DNA from: Paraburkholderia phenazinium
Lineage (GTDB): Bacteria > Pseudomonadota > Gammaproteobacteria > Burkholderiales > Burkholderiaceae
Direction of reading: 5' to 3'
DNA: 64,000 nucleotides
NCBI RefSeq assembly: GCF_900142845.1
Contig: NZ_FSRU01000001.1
Span: forward strand, 248,001 to 312,000
This document shows positions 16,894 through 26,379 of the stretch, in pieces (the stretch's first letter is position 1; the number at the start of each line of letters is the position of its first letter). A model generated the notes under the pieces. It had not been told where the DNA came from. It worked only from the letters and a program-made list of their open reading frames with translations, and made no database searches. Position numbers and translations under genes: made by a program.

Positions 16894-18159
16894 TTACGCG
16901 AGCGCCGTGCTGGCGTCGGTCAGAGTTGCAAGGTCGATCGTGCGGCCCTGGCTCATCCATTTGCGCGCGAGTTTCAGATCGCGCGGCATGTTGATCGCAA
17001 TGGCCCCGCGGATCGCGCTGTCTTCCACGTAGAAGAGCGTCGCGCGTTTGCCGGGCAGATCGCCGCGTACCGCGAGTTGCGCATCGTTGGGGATGTCGCC
17101 GAGGATCTGCAGGTTCACGTCGTACTGATCGGACCAGAACCACGGAATGTCCGCATACGCTTCGAACACGCCGAGCAACGCCTTCGCCGCGGAGATGGCC
17201 TGGTTCTGCGCGTTCGCCCACGACTCGAGCCGCACACGGCGCTTCAACCACGCGCTCGGATGATTCGCCACATCGCCGCACGCGAAGATGCGCGGGTCCG
17301 AAGTCGCGCCGAAATGGTCCACCACAATGCCGTCGGCAACGGCGAGGCCTGCTGTTTCCGCGAGCGCCGTATGCGGCGTGAGGCCGATGCCGGCGACCGC
17401 GAAGTCGGCGTCGAGCGTCGTGCCGTCCGCGAGCGTGGCGCGCACGCGCTTCGCATCGTGCGGGTGATCGTCCAGCGAAACAAGGCCGGAATTCAGGCGC
17501 ACGTCGACGCCGTTGGCACGATGCAGTTCGACCAGGAAATCCGAAATCGCCGGCGGCACCGAGCGCGCGCACAGACGCGGCGCGCCTTCAACCACGGTGG
17601 CCGCGACGCCCAGCTTGCGGGCAGTAGCCGCGACTTCGAGCCCGATCCAGCCGCCGCCTATCACCAGCACACGCTGGCTCGCGCGCAGCCGTTCGCCGAG
17701 CGCGACGGCTTCGTCGAGCGTGCGCAGATAGGCGATATTCGAGGTCTTCACCAGCGCGTCCGGCAGGCGCCGCGCCGCGCCGCCCGTAGCGATCACGAGG
17801 CGGTCGTACTGCACTTCGCGACCGGACTGCGTGCGTACGATGCGCTGTTCGCGATCGATCGCGGTGGCCGTGTCCGGCTGCCACGCTTCGATGTTCAGCG
17901 CGGCGAAGTCGTCCGGTTTGACGAGACGCACGGTGTCGATGTCCGCTTCGCCCGCCAGCACCGCCTTCGACAGAGGCGGGCGTTCGTACGGCAAATGGAT
18001 CTCATCGGCGATCATCACGAGGCGGCCGTCGAAACCTTCCTTGCGCAACGTCTTCACGACCCAGCCCGCTGCCTGGCCACCGCCGATCACGACGATCGTG
18101 CGCGGTGCATCCAGTCCGGCGTGGGCCGCTTGCGCGTGCTGAGTGGCAGCGTCAGTCAT
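16894..18159 (-). CDS. FAD-dependent ferredoxin reductase of a Rieske oxygenase
   Basis: A 421-residue reductase of the BphA4/CamA type. It has an FAD Rossmann motif IGGGQAAG (residues 25-32), LPYERPPLSK (57-65), an NADH Rossmann motif VIGGGWIGLEVA (166-177) and FACGDVA (292-298). It passes electrons from NADH to the Rieske ferredoxin at 28620-28934, which is otherwise without a reductase. Its start overlaps the VOC gene stop by eight bases. Placement ten genes away from the ferredoxin but in the same operon fits a complete three-component oxygenase. Confidence 0.9.
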   Translation of the reverse strand: MTDAATQHAQAAHAGLDAPRTIVVIGGGQAAGWVVKTLRKEGFDGRLVMIADEIHLPYERPPLSKAVLAGEADIDTVRLVKPDDFAALNIEAWQPDTATAIDREQRIVRTQSGREVQYDRLVIATGGAARRLPDALVKTSNIAYLRTLDEAVALGERLRASQRVLVIGGGWIGLEVAATARKLGVAATVVEGAPRLCARSVPPAISDFLVELHRANGVDVRLNSGLVSLDDHPHDAKRVRATLADGTTLDADFAVAGIGLTPHTALAETAGLAVADGIVVDHFGATSDPRIFACGDVANHPSAWLKRRVRLESWANAQNQAISAAKALLGVFEAYADIPWFWSDQYDVNLQILGDIPNDAQLAVRGDLPGKRATLFYVEDSAIRGAIAINMPRDLKLARKWMSQGRTIDLATLTDASTALA

Positions 18160-19117
18160 GTTTGCGCTCCGTCATGAACTTGCCTTCCGGCGCCTTGGCG
18201 TTTTTCTGCCGGCGCGTGTTGCCGTCAATGCCGCCGTCGATGGCCCATTCGGCGAACACGGTCGGACCCGGTTCGAAATCGCGCGGTTGCCATTCCGGCG
18301 TGAGCTGGTCCTCGTCCGCGTAATACTCGATCAATGCGCCGGCCGGGTTCTGGAAGTACCAGAAGTAAGCGGACGACACGGGATGGCGGCCCGGCCCGAG
18401 TTGCGTGTCCCAACCGCAGCGGCTGATATGCATGCCGCCGCCGAACACTTCGTGGATGTCGCGCACCGTGAAGGCGACGTGATTCAGGCCGCGCTTGCCA
18501 TTGGGTAGCGCCAGCAAGAACAGATCGTGGTGACCGCCATGCGGCGCGCAGCGCAGGAACGCGCCACGGCCCGGATAACGATCGGACATCTCGAACCCAA
18601 GCAGGTCCTGATAGAACTTCTCCGTTTCCGCGAGGTTGTTCGTGAAGAACACCACGTGCCCCACTTCCACCGGCTCCGCGCGTTCGTAAATCGGCGACGG
18701 TTGATTCACGCGCAACGTCTGGCCCCACACGTTCGACGGCGAACCGTGCGTGTCGAGCTCGCGCTTGCGTGTCACTTCCACACGGATCGCCATGCCGTTC
18801 GGGTCGATACACCCCACCGCATCGTCCTGTTCGAAGTGACCCGGCTGCCCGGCGAAGCGGCCGCGCAGCGCGTCGAGTTCGGCGCGCGTCGCCACGCCCC
18901 AGGTCACTTCGCGCAGCGTCGGACCTTCTTCGAAGGCAGGCGGCAGCGACGGGTCGTTTGCGTCGACGGCGAGAATCGTGCAACCGTTCAGCGATTCGAA
19001 GCGGGCGCGCGTTTCGTCGTGCGCAGTCTCTTTCAAACCCCAGTCGGCAAAAAAGCGCCGGCAGGTTTCGAGGTCCGTTACACCGTAGGTAATCTGTTCA
19101 ATACCGAGAATCGTCAT
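18152..19117 (-). CDS. Type I extradiol ring-cleavage dioxygenase (two-domain VOC protein)
   Basis: A 321-residue protein with two VOC modules. The C-terminal module keeps the Fe(II) triad H154 (VGHVVF), H213 (GLNHVAF) and E264 (ALIEYYAD), plus H196/H197 and Y251 in positions equivalent to the catalytic His and Tyr of BphC-type enzymes. It should cleave a catechol next to the diol, giving a meta-cleavage product. The N-terminal module lacks these ligands, as usual in this class. The ATG at 19117 begins at MTILGIEQ. It sits 17 bases after the aldehyde dehydrogenase gene and overlaps the reductase start. The exact catechol is unknown. Confidence 0.85.
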   Translation of the reverse strand: MTILGIEQITYGVTDLETCRRFFADWGLKETAHDETRARFESLNGCTILAVDANDPSLPPAFEEGPTLREVTWGVATRAELDALRGRFAGQPGHFEQDDAVGCIDPNGMAIRVEVTRKRELDTHGSPSNVWGQTLRVNQPSPIYERAEPVEVGHVVFFTNNLAETEKFYQDLLGFEMSDRYPGRGAFLRCAPHGGHHDLFLLALPNGKRGLNHVAFTVRDIHEVFGGGMHISRCGWDTQLGPGRHPVSSAYFWYFQNPAGALIEYYADEDQLTPEWQPRDFEPGPTVFAEWAIDGGIDGNTRRQKNAKAPEGKFMTERKHD

Positions 19118-19134
19118 GTCGTGCCCCGTGTTTC

Positions 19135-20634
19135 CTAGTTCGCCCACGCCAGAGGCGCGTCGTTCAAGCCCCAGTAGAGGCTCTTCTGCTGCATGTATTC
19201 GCGGATGCCGAGGCGCCCCTTCTCGCGGCCCATCCCGCTCTCCTTCCAGCCGCTGAACGGCGTCGAGATCGAGAACAGCTTGTAGGTGTTGATCCACACC
19301 GTGCCCGCTTCGAGCGCACGCGCGACGCGCCACGCACGCTTGTAGTCGCGCGTCCAGATGCCCGCGGCGAGGCCGAACACGCTGTCGTTGGCTTCCGTGA
19401 GGAGCGAGGCTTCGTCGTCGAACGGCATCGCCACCAGCACCGGTCCGAAGATCTCTTCCTGGCAGATGCGTGCGCTGTTCGACAGGCCTTCAAGAATGGT
19501 CGGCTGATAGAAGTTGCCGGCTTCGCGTCCATCGCCTACGGGACGTTCGCCGCCGCACAGCAAGCGTCCACCTTCTTCCAGACCTAAAGCCACATACCGT
19601 TCCACCGATTCGCGATGCGCCGGCGTAATCAGCGGACCCATTTGCGTTTCGGCGCGCGAAGGATCGCCGACGCGCAGCTTGCGTGCGCCTTCCGTCAAAC
19701 GTTTCATGAACGCGTCGTAGATCGGCCGGTGCACGAAGAGGCGCGAGCCTGCGATGCACGCTTCGCCCGACGAGCTGAAAATGCCGTACAGCACGCCGTT
19801 GACGGCGTGATCGATGTCCGCGTCGTCGAACACGATGGTCGGCGACTTGCCGCCCAGTTCCAGCGACACCGGCATCAGCTTGTCCGCTGCAATTCGCGCG
19901 ATGCCGCGGCCCACTTCGGTGCCGCCGGTGAACGACACTTTCTTCACGAGCGGATGGCGCACCAGCACGTCGCCGATCACCGAGCCCTTGCCGGGCAACA
20001 CGCTCAGCACGCCCTTCGGCACGCCGGCTTCTTCGCAGATGCGCGCCAAAGCGAGCGACACCAGCGGCGTCACTTCAGCAGGCTTCAACACCACCGCGTT
20101 ACCGCCCGCCAACGCCGGGGCGAGCTTTTGCGCATCCGAGGCGATCGGCGAATTCCACGGCGTAATGGCCGCGATCACACCAATCGGCTCGTGCACGCTC
20201 ATCGTCATGTAGTCGCCGCGCGAGGACGTGAGTTCGTCGTCGAGCGTTTCGAGGCACGCGGCGAAATAGCGGAACGTGTTCGCCGCGCTCGCCACCAGCA
20301 CGCGCGTTTCGCCAATCGGCTTGCCGTTGTCGCGCCGCTGCAGGTTGGCAAGCGCTTCGTGCCTGGCCATGATCAGATCGGCGATGCGATACAGAATCAG
20401 CGCACGCTGATGCGGCTTCAGGCCGGCCCAATCCGGTTTGCGCCACGCCGCGTCCGCCGCTTCGACCGCGTCGCGCGCGTCGTCAGCGTTGGCTGTAGAG
20501 ATTTCCATATTGACCGACTGATCCGCCGGATACAGGCTTTTAAACGGGTTGCCACGCCCTTGCCGCCATTCTCCGCCGACAAAAATATCGCCGGTGGGCA
20601 CGAGGCTGGTATCGAAGTGAGTCATGTCGGTCAT
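19135..20634 (-). CDS. Aldehyde dehydrogenase (NAD(P)-dependent)
   Basis: A 499-residue enzyme with all key residues of the family: TPWN161, K184, SFTGGTEVGR (234-243), the general base E259 in LELGGKSP and the nucleophile C293 in EACIAGSR. Closest in style to the betaine-aldehyde, aminobutyraldehyde and hydroxymuconic-semialdehyde group, but the substrate cannot be assigned from motifs. In the operon it would oxidise an aldehyde arising from ring cleavage or from the ThDP enzyme at 21494-23152. It is 27 bases after the aspartate-dehydrogenase-like gene. Confidence 0.9.
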   Translation of the reverse strand: MTDMTHFDTSLVPTGDIFVGGEWRQGRGNPFKSLYPADQSVNMEISTANADDARDAVEAADAAWRKPDWAGLKPHQRALILYRIADLIMARHEALANLQRRDNGKPIGETRVLVASAANTFRYFAACLETLDDELTSSRGDYMTMSVHEPIGVIAAITPWNSPIASDAQKLAPALAGGNAVVLKPAEVTPLVSLALARICEEAGVPKGVLSVLPGKGSVIGDVLVRHPLVKKVSFTGGTEVGRGIARIAADKLMPVSLELGGKSPTIVFDDADIDHAVNGVLYGIFSSSGEACIAGSRLFVHRPIYDAFMKRLTEGARKLRVGDPSRAETQMGPLITPAHRESVERYVALGLEEGGRLLCGGERPVGDGREAGNFYQPTILEGLSNSARICQEEIFGPVLVAMPFDDEASLLTEANDSVFGLAAGIWTRDYKRAWRVARALEAGTVWINTYKLFSISTPFSGWKESGMGREKGRLGIREYMQQKSLYWGLNDAPLAWAN

Positions 20635-20661
20635 CCGCTCAGTTACATCAATTCAATCAGG

Positions 20662-21501
20662 TCAAATCACACAGCGCGCCGCGCGGTTGCGCAGGGCACG
20701 GATCGCGCTGAATGCGGTCAGCGCCGAAGTCTTGGGGTTGTCGGGCAACGGCTTGCCGCTCATCTCCAGCGACATCTCGCCGAACGCGCCGCGCGCCAGA
20801 ATCCGGTGCACATTGCGCGTGACCGCCGGGTCTGCAATCAGCCGCACAATCGTCTGATCAAGACCGAGACCCGCGAGCGCTATCGTCGCCGCCACGTTGG
20901 CATTCTTCGGATAAAGCCGTGCCGCTTCGCGTGCACTGCCTTCGAAGATGATCCGCTCTTCCGTCAGCGTCTGCAGATCGCAGACCTCTTCGGCGGGCGT
21001 GCCGAGCCAGCCTGTGGGCGGCTTGCGGCCCGTGTACAGCACTTCGTCGAGACCACCCAGTTTCGCCGCGGCCAGCGCATCTACGCCGCCAATCGCACCG
21101 GACAGCAAGGTCAGCGTCGCATCGCCTTCATCGGCTGCAACGGAGAGCGCATCGAGTAGCATCACGTCGGACAGCGCACCGATTGAAGCCACCGCGCAGT
21201 CCGTACCGGCTCTTAGCAACGGGACGACATGATCGACCAGCGCACTGTGGCCCGCGCATTCCAGCGCGAATTGCGGACGGCTGTTCAACGCCGCCACCGA
21301 CGACACCACATCCACGGATGCACCCACCACTTCACGCACCGAAGCGGCATGGCGCTCGGGCACGATCACATGCGAGACGCGCACCTGGGGGTCGGCGACG
21401 ACCGAGCGATACACCGCCTGGCCGATCGCCCCAAAGCCGATCATCGCGACATCGACAGGCGCGTGATGCCCCGGATGTCCCAACTGGCGACCATCAAGCA
21501 T
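20662..21501 (-). CDS. L-aspartate dehydrogenase-like protein (AspDH family)
   Basis: A 279-residue NAD(P)-binding protein: Rossmann motif [11 protein letters not shown] (residues 20-30), then CAGHSAL and the [10 protein letters not shown] active-site region, and [12 protein letters not shown] in the C-terminal catalytic domain. These are the family marks of AspDH (NadX), which interconverts L-aspartate and oxaloacetate or iminoaspartate. NadX normally serves NAD synthesis beside nadA/nadC, absent here. In this operon it may act on an amino- or imino-acid formed from the aromatic substrate, or deaminate an amine; this is inference. Its start overlaps the ThDP gene stop by eight bases. Confidence 0.82.
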   Translation of the reverse strand: MLDGRQLGHPGHHAPVDVAMIGFGAIGQAVYRSVVADPQVRVSHVIVPERHAASVREVVGASVDVVSSVAALNSRPQFALECAGHSALVDHVVPLLRAGTDCAVASIGALSDVMLLDALSVAADEGDATLTLLSGAIGGVDALAAAKLGGLDEVLYTGRKPPTGWLGTPAEEVCDLQTLTEERIIFEGSAREAARLYPKNANVAATIALAGLGLDQTIVRLIADPAVTRNVHRILARGAFGEMSLEMSGKPLPDNPKTSALTAFSAIRALRNRAARCVI

Positions 21502-23152
21502 GTTCGGGCTCCTGCTTCTTGACCGGCGGCCCGGCAAACGCGGTGGCAAACGAGCCGACCGACAGCATGTCCACTTCCACCAGCACCGGACCGGTCTTCG
21601 CCAGGCCTTCGCGAATGATCTCGTCCGCGTCGTCGAGCGACTTGATGCGGTAGTGCGTAAGCTTCAGGCTCTCGCAGAACTGCGCGAAATCCGGTTGATG
21701 CAGATCGACGAAGCAACGACGGCCGCCGTAGTGCGCGTCCTGAATGTTGCGGATCACGCCGTAGCATTGGTCGTTCATCAGCACGATCATCACGTTGGCG
21801 TTTTCCTGCACGGCCGTCGCGAGTTCGCCGACGTTGACCATCAGGCCACCGTCGCCCACCAGGCACACGGTCTTCGCAGCGTTTTCAGCCAGCGCCGCGC
21901 CGATCGCCATCTGCATGCCCTGGCCAATGCCGCCGCCCAGCGCGTGCACGCCAGCGCGCGGCGAGAAGATCTTCAGCAGACGGTTGCCCCACGTGCTGTT
22001 CGAGATCGTGACGTCGCGCACCCAGTTGTAGTCCGTGCCGACCGAGCGCTGCAGCGCGTCGACGAGGCGCTTGTACGGGCCGAGACCCTTGCCCACATCG
22101 GCCACGGCGATTTCGCGCGCGGCGGCCAGATCGGCGGCGAACGTCGGATCGACCTTCAAACGGCCTTCGAGCAGCGTCGCCAGTTCTTCCAGCACGGAGA
22201 CGGCGTCGCCATGCACGAACAGTTCGTTGCGATAGCCGCGGTTGTCGGCCAGTGCGTCGGCGTCGATGCGATACAGCGGTTGCGGCAAGGCGAGCTTGTA
22301 CTTCAGCGTTTCGTTGCCGCGCAGACGCGAACCGACCACGAGGACCGCGTCGCAGGTCTTGTAGAAACTTTCCACCGAGGCATGCACGTTGAACGCGCCG
22401 AGCGTCGCCGGATGATCTTCCGGCAGAATGCCGCGGCCCTGCACGCTCGTCACGACACCGAAGCCGAGCGCCACCAGACGCTCCACCGCTGCGCGCGCAT
22501 GGCGCGTGCCGCCGCCCAGCCACAGCAGCGGGCGCCTGGCCTTTACCAAGGCTTCGGCGAGCTGCTCGACGCGCTTGCTGTCGTGCGTCAGGGTGGTCAC
22601 GTGCGGCGCGGCCATGTCGGCGGGCCATTCGATTTCTGCTGCCTGAATGTCAATCGGAATCTCGACGCTCACCGGACCGCTCGGCGCCGTTTGCGCGACG
22701 CGCACGGCTTCGCGGATCGTCGGCAGCGCGGTTTCAGCGGTACGCACGCGATACGCGGCCTTCGAGATCGACGACAGCATCGACAACTGGTCCGGCGCTT
22801 CGTGGATATACGCGAGGTCCTGATCGAGGTACTCGGTTTCGATCTGGCCGGTGATGTGCAGCAGCGAAGTGCCCGCCGTCAGCGCTTCAACCATCGCGCC
22901 GGCCGCATTACCGGCTGCCGTACCCGTGCTGGTGAACGCCACGCCGAGGCCGCCCGACACGCGCGCGAGGCCATCGGCCATGTTGACCGCGCCGGCTTCG
23001 CCGCGCGCGCCGACATAGCGGATGTTGCCGCGATTGTTGATCGCATCGAGGATCGGCATGTTGTGAATCGAAATCACGCCGAACGTAGTACGAACGCCGC
23101 ATTGCTCGAGAAAGGCGGCAATCAGCTCGCCGACGGTGGTTTTATTAGACAT
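21494..23152 (-). CDS. Thiamine-diphosphate-dependent enzyme (acetolactate synthase / decarboxylase-like)
   Basis: A 552-residue protein with the three-domain layout of the POX/ALS/benzoylformate-decarboxylase superfamily. The cofactor-activating Glu is E52 ([14 protein letters not shown]), the central domain has [11 protein letters not shown], and the ThDP/Mg motif is [12 protein letters not shown] (432-443) with the distal Asn in LMNDQCYGV. The reaction could be decarboxylation of a 2-keto acid or carboligation; the active-site pocket cannot be typed by eye. ATG 23152 was chosen, with GGAGG eleven bases upstream; ATG 23161 is possible. It overlaps both neighbours by eight bases, so expression is coupled. 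Confidence 0.85.
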   Translation of the reverse strand: MSNKTTVGELIAAFLEQCGVRTTFGVISIHNMPILDAINNRGNIRYVGARGEAGAVNMADGLARVSGGLGVAFTSTGTAAGNAAGAMVEALTAGTSLLHITGQIETEYLDQDLAYIHEAPDQLSMLSSISKAAYRVRTAETALPTIREAVRVAQTAPSGPVSVEIPIDIQAAEIEWPADMAAPHVTTLTHDSKRVEQLAEALVKARRPLLWLGGGTRHARAAVERLVALGFGVVTSVQGRGILPEDHPATLGAFNVHASVESFYKTCDAVLVVGSRLRGNETLKYKLALPQPLYRIDADALADNRGYRNELFVHGDAVSVLEELATLLEGRLKVDPTFAADLAAAREIAVADVGKGLGPYKRLVDALQRSVGTDYNWVRDVTISNSTWGNRLLKIFSPRAGVHALGGGIGQGMQMAIGAALAENAAKTVCLVGDGGLMVNVGELATAVQENANVMIVLMNDQCYGVIRNIQDAHYGGRRCFVDLHQPDFAQFCESLKLTHYRIKSLDDADEIIREGLAKTGPVLVEVDMLSVGSFATAFAGPPVKKQEPEHA

Positions 23153-23951
23153 GTCGTGCATTGCCTCCAGAGACATCGATATGACTGCCCGTCGTATAGG
23201 ACGACAGGTTCGTAGCCAGATAAAAGAGTGCCTGCGCGGCCTCTTCGGGACGGCCGAAGCGGCCAAGCGGAATGTTTTTCTTGCGTGCGAGCTCACCGGT
23301 CCAGTCTTCCCAGCTTTGGCCGGGCTGCGCTTGCGTCTCGAAGCGGCGGCGCCATTGGCCCGACTCGACGATGCCGATCAGGATCGAGTTCACGCGGATG
23401 CGCTGCGGCGCAAGTTCGACCGCGAGCGACTTGATCAGACTCAGCAAGCCGGCGCGCGCCGAAGAGGTCGCCACCATATGCGGCTCAGGCTGCAGCGCCA
23501 GCAGCGAATTCACGCAGACGATCGACGCGTTGCCCGCGCCGGCCGCGTCGCGCAGCATCGGCAGAAACGCACGGGTTGGGCGAATCACGCTGAAATACTT
23601 CAGGTCGAGTTCTTCGCGCCAGGCGTCGTCGGTGGTGTCGGCGAAGGTCGACACGCGGCCCTGGCCGGCGTTGTTCACCAGCATGTCGGTGCGGCCGAAA
23701 CGATCCTGCACGGCCTGCGCGAAGGCGCTCATTTCATCGGCGGCGAGCACGTCGCAACGCACCGCGAGCAATTGCGCCGCCGGGAATTGCGCCCGCAACG
23801 AGGTTTCCGCCCGCGCGAGCCGGTCGGCATCGCGACCGCAGATCGCCACCGAGGCGCCCGCGCGCAAAAACAGTTCGGCAGTAGCGAGGCCGATGCCGGA
23901 CGAGCCGCCCGTCACCACCGCCACCTGTCCGGTCAAATCGATTTGAATCAT
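23145..23951 (-). CDS. SDR-fold protein lacking the catalytic Tyr and Lys
   Basis: A 268-residue short-chain dehydrogenase/reductase with an intact cofactor motif VVTGGSSGIGLA (residues 12-23), NNAG (93-96) and the Ser equivalent S149 (CVNSLL). Where YxxxK is expected, the sequence reads ATSSARAG: T162 replaces Tyr and R166 replaces Lys. It can probably bind NAD(P) but may not be a normal dehydrogenase, and could act as a non-redox or altered enzyme. It overlaps the IclR stop (TGATG) and the ThDP start. A canonical SDR exists elsewhere in the operon, so this one has a separate job. Confidence 0.82.
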   Translation of the reverse strand: MIQIDLTGQVAVVTGGSSGIGLATAELFLRAGASVAICGRDADRLARAETSLRAQFPAAQLLAVRCDVLAADEMSAFAQAVQDRFGRTDMLVNNAGQGRVSTFADTTDDAWREELDLKYFSVIRPTRAFLPMLRDAAGAGNASIVCVNSLLALQPEPHMVATSSARAGLLSLIKSLAVELAPQRIRVNSILIGIVESGQWRRRFETQAQPGQSWEDWTGELARKKNIPLGRFGRPEEAAQALFYLATNLSSYTTGSHIDVSGGNARHV

Positions 23952-24835
23952 CAGATCCCCAATGCCTTCATGTATTTGCTGCCCGCACCCGGCCCGTGCT
24001 TGGGACGGTAGTTCAGGCGCTGCGAGAGTTCGTCGGCCGCATGGCGGACCTTGTCGATCAGGCCGCTGTCGAGCAGCGCCGCGTCGATCTCAGGACGGGG
24101 AATCGTCGTCGTAATCACCGCGACGATGCGGCCTGTGTCGTTGCGCACCGGCGCGGTCACCACCGAAATGCCGCGCTCGAACGACGACTCGCTGATCGCG
24201 AAGCCGCGCTGCGCGTCGTCGCGAATCCGTTCGTATAGCTCATCGATCGTCTCCGGCGTGAGCTTCGTAAAGCGATGCAGCTTCGGCTCGGGATACAGCC
24301 TGCGCAAGTCGTCGAGCGTCAGGTCGCCCATCAGCACCTGGCCATGCGTCGTGGCGTGAGCGGGCAGACGTGTGCCAACGTTGACCTTCACCGAACTGAA
24401 GATCGGCGTATGGCTTTGCGCCTTGGCGACGAACACGACGTCGCGTCCGTCGCGAATCAGGATGTGGCTCGTCAGGCCCGTCTCGTTGCGCAAGGCCTCG
24501 ATGATCGGCAGGCCGAGGTCGGTCAGTTCGAGCGAGCTCAGATATTCGAAGCCGAGGCGCAGCACTGCGACGCCGAGGCGATAGTTGCGGTCCTTGTCGG
24601 CACGCTCCAGAAAGCCGAGCGATTCGAGCGTCTGCAGCAGACGGAATACTGTGGTGCGAGGGATCTTCAGGCGCCGGGACAATTCCGGTGCTCCTAGTAC
24701 CGGCTCGCGAGGCGAGAACTCGGTGAGAATCTTCAGACCGCGTTCGAGACCCGGCACCTTGTAGCCGGTGTCGTCTCCGGTGTCGTCCCGGGTATTGCCT
24801 GTTTCGCGCTCGGCGCTCATCGTGTCGGGCGTCAT
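23951..24835 (-). CDS. IclR-family transcriptional regulator (internal to operon)
   Basis: A 294-residue regulator. Residues 25-90 form the IclR winged helix (LERGLKILTEF, APELSRRLKIPRTTVFRLLQTLE), and residues 100-280 form the effector-binding domain with TSHILIRDGRDVVFVAKA and the SSFERGISVVTAPVR loop. It shares long identical runs with the IclR at 30673-31629, for example GVAVLRLGFEYLSSLELTD, so the two are paralogues. Its gene abuts the hydrolase stop and overlaps the SDR start, meaning that it is co-transcribed with the pathway it probably controls. The effector is unknown. Confidence 0.9.
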   Translation of the reverse strand: MTPDTMSAERETGNTRDDTGDDTGYKVPGLERGLKILTEFSPREPVLGAPELSRRLKIPRTTVFRLLQTLESLGFLERADKDRNYRLGVAVLRLGFEYLSSLELTDLGLPIIEALRNETGLTSHILIRDGRDVVFVAKAQSHTPIFSSVKVNVGTRLPAHATTHGQVLMGDLTLDDLRRLYPEPKLHRFTKLTPETIDELYERIRDDAQRGFAISESSFERGISVVTAPVRNDTGRIVAVITTTIPRPEIDAALLDSGLIDKVRHAADELSQRLNYRPKHGPGAGSKYMKALGI

Positions 24836-25732
24836 TCAGTGGCTCCGTGGTGCCGCGCTGGCGCGGCAGAACGTGTCGATGATCGCGGTGTACGCGTCAG
24901 CGGCTTCGATATAACCGGCATGGCCCGCACGCGGCACGATCTGCAAAGGCGTGCACGCAGACAGGGCCAGCCGTTCGCAGGCGGATGGCGGCGTGATGGT
25001 GTCGTCGGCGCCCACCACCACGTTGATGCGGCCATGGAAACGGGCAAGGTCGGTGGCGAGATCGGCGTTGGCGAGCAGGTGTGTGGCTTGCGCGTAACCG
25101 CGCGGCACGATGCGCGCCATGTTCCAGCGCACCCAGGCGCGGGCCGTGTCGTCCGCATGTTGCGACAGCATGTTCGCGCTGCGTTTTTCGGCGAGGCCTG
25201 CGGGGCCGAGCTCGGCGAGCATGGCGAGACGCTGGTCGCGCTTCGTTTCGCGCACGTCGGCTGCGGCCGCGCCATAGCCGCCGGCGGGCGAGATCAGCAA
25301 CAGGCCGGCGACACGTTGCGGATTCGCCGCAGCAAATGCGCCCGCGATGATCGCGCCCAGCGAATGGCCGACCAGCACGCAACGCTCGATACCCAGCGCA
25401 TCGAGCCAGTCGCGCAGTACTTCCGCATAGTCCGTCGCTTCAGGCGAAGCAGAGGTAACCGGCGTGGACGCGCCATACCCCGGTGCATCCCATGCAAGCA
25501 CTCGCCGCGTGCCGTCCAGCGCTTCAAACTGCTGCACCCACGACGCCGCACCCGAGCCGATGCCATGCAACAGCACAAGCGGCAACGCGCCGTTGTTCGC
25601 CAACGCCGCGCCTGCTTCGCGATATCCCACGCGCTGCCCCGCCGCGGTGACGGTCTGCTGCGCGAGAAAGCGCGCAAGACGCGCTTCGAGCGGAGCGGCG
25701 AGATCGGCAGTGACGGATGGGACAGCGGACAT
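24836..25732 (-). CDS. Alpha/beta hydrolase, meta-cleavage-product hydrolase type
   Basis: A 298-residue hydrolase like BphD/MhpC/TodF. It has LLHGIGSGAASW (oxyanion), the nucleophile in LVGHSLGAII, the acid in VVGADDTITP and the histidine in PRAGHAGYIEAAD. Such enzymes hydrolyse the C-C bond of vinylogous 1,5-diketones formed by extradiol cleavage, so it would follow the dioxygenase at 18152-19117. ATG 25732 (MSAVPSV) is chosen over an upstream in-frame ATG. The gene ends directly against the IclR start. A 92-base gap to the cupin gene upstream holds its ribosome site and possibly an internal promoter. Confidence 0.82.
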   Translation of the reverse strand: MSAVPSVTADLAAPLEARLARFLAQQTVTAAGQRVGYREAGAALANNGALPLVLLHGIGSGAASWVQQFEALDGTRRVLAWDAPGYGASTPVTSASPEATDYAEVLRDWLDALGIERCVLVGHSLGAIIAGAFAAANPQRVAGLLLISPAGGYGAAAADVRETKRDQRLAMLAELGPAGLAEKRSANMLSQHADDTARAWVRWNMARIVPRGYAQATHLLANADLATDLARFHGRINVVVGADDTITPPSACERLALSACTPLQIVPRAGHAGYIEAADAYTAIIDTFCRASAAPRSH

Positions 25733-25824
25733 GGTTTCTATCTGCGAGAGCAAGGTGAAGTGGCTTCGGTACGGCAACCTTGCGTTGCACGGTTGCCGTG
25801 TGGACTATCTCTAGCGGCTGGCGC

Positions 25825-26352
25825 TTAGCGCTTCAGCTTGGCAAGCGGCGAATCCGGCGGATACGTCGGCGTGATCGGCTTCGGCGAACCGAGCATCACG
25901 CACATCAGCGCATCTTCTTCGCCGATATTCACTTCCGTGCGATACACGCCCGGCGGCACCGAGATCAGATCGCGCTCGCCTAGCACCGATTCCCACGTCT
26001 CACCATCGCGCTCGCAGATCACTTTCATCTTGCCGCGCAGTACGAAGAAAATTTCTTCGACATCCATATGAATATGGCTCGGGCCAATGTTGCCGGCCGG
26101 AATCACCATCGTCGAAAACGTGAAGCCGCCTGCCGGCACCGTGTTGACGTCCTTGGCGACGCCTGTGCCGCCCGTGCCGACATAGCGCATCTGCGCACGG
26201 CGATACTTCGGATCGTAGTCGGCCTGGAACTTCAGCGCGTCCCAGTCGTAACGACGCGTTTCAAGGCGCGCGACACGCGTGTCCATCCACTGCGCAAAGC
26301 TGGCTTCCGTGGGTTGATCCCACGACTTACGTTCGATATCGGTGTCCGCCAT
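25825..26352 (-). CDS. Cupin-fold protein
   Basis: A 175-residue single-domain cupin. Motif 1 reads IGPSHIHMDVEEIFFVLRGKM, with two histidines and a Glu as possible metal ligands; motif 2 (ISVPPGVYRTEVN) lacks the usual second His, so the site would be a reduced or altered metal site. Such proteins serve as isomerases, dioxygenases or sugar-binding factors, and I cannot choose. It lies 27 bases after the canonical SDR and 92 bases before the hydrolase in the same operon. The first 60 residues are hydrophilic and Arg/Asp-rich. Confidence 0.72.
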   Translation of the reverse strand: MADTDIERKSWDQPTEASFAQWMDTRVARLETRRYDWDALKFQADYDPKYRRAQMRYVGTGGTGVAKDVNTVPAGGFTFSTMVIPAGNIGPSHIHMDVEEIFFVLRGKMKVICERDGETWESVLGERDLISVPPGVYRTEVNIGEEDALMCVMLGSPKPITPTYPPDSPLAKLKR

Positions 26353-26379
26353 CTCTTTCTCCTTTCGGTCAAGACAAGA

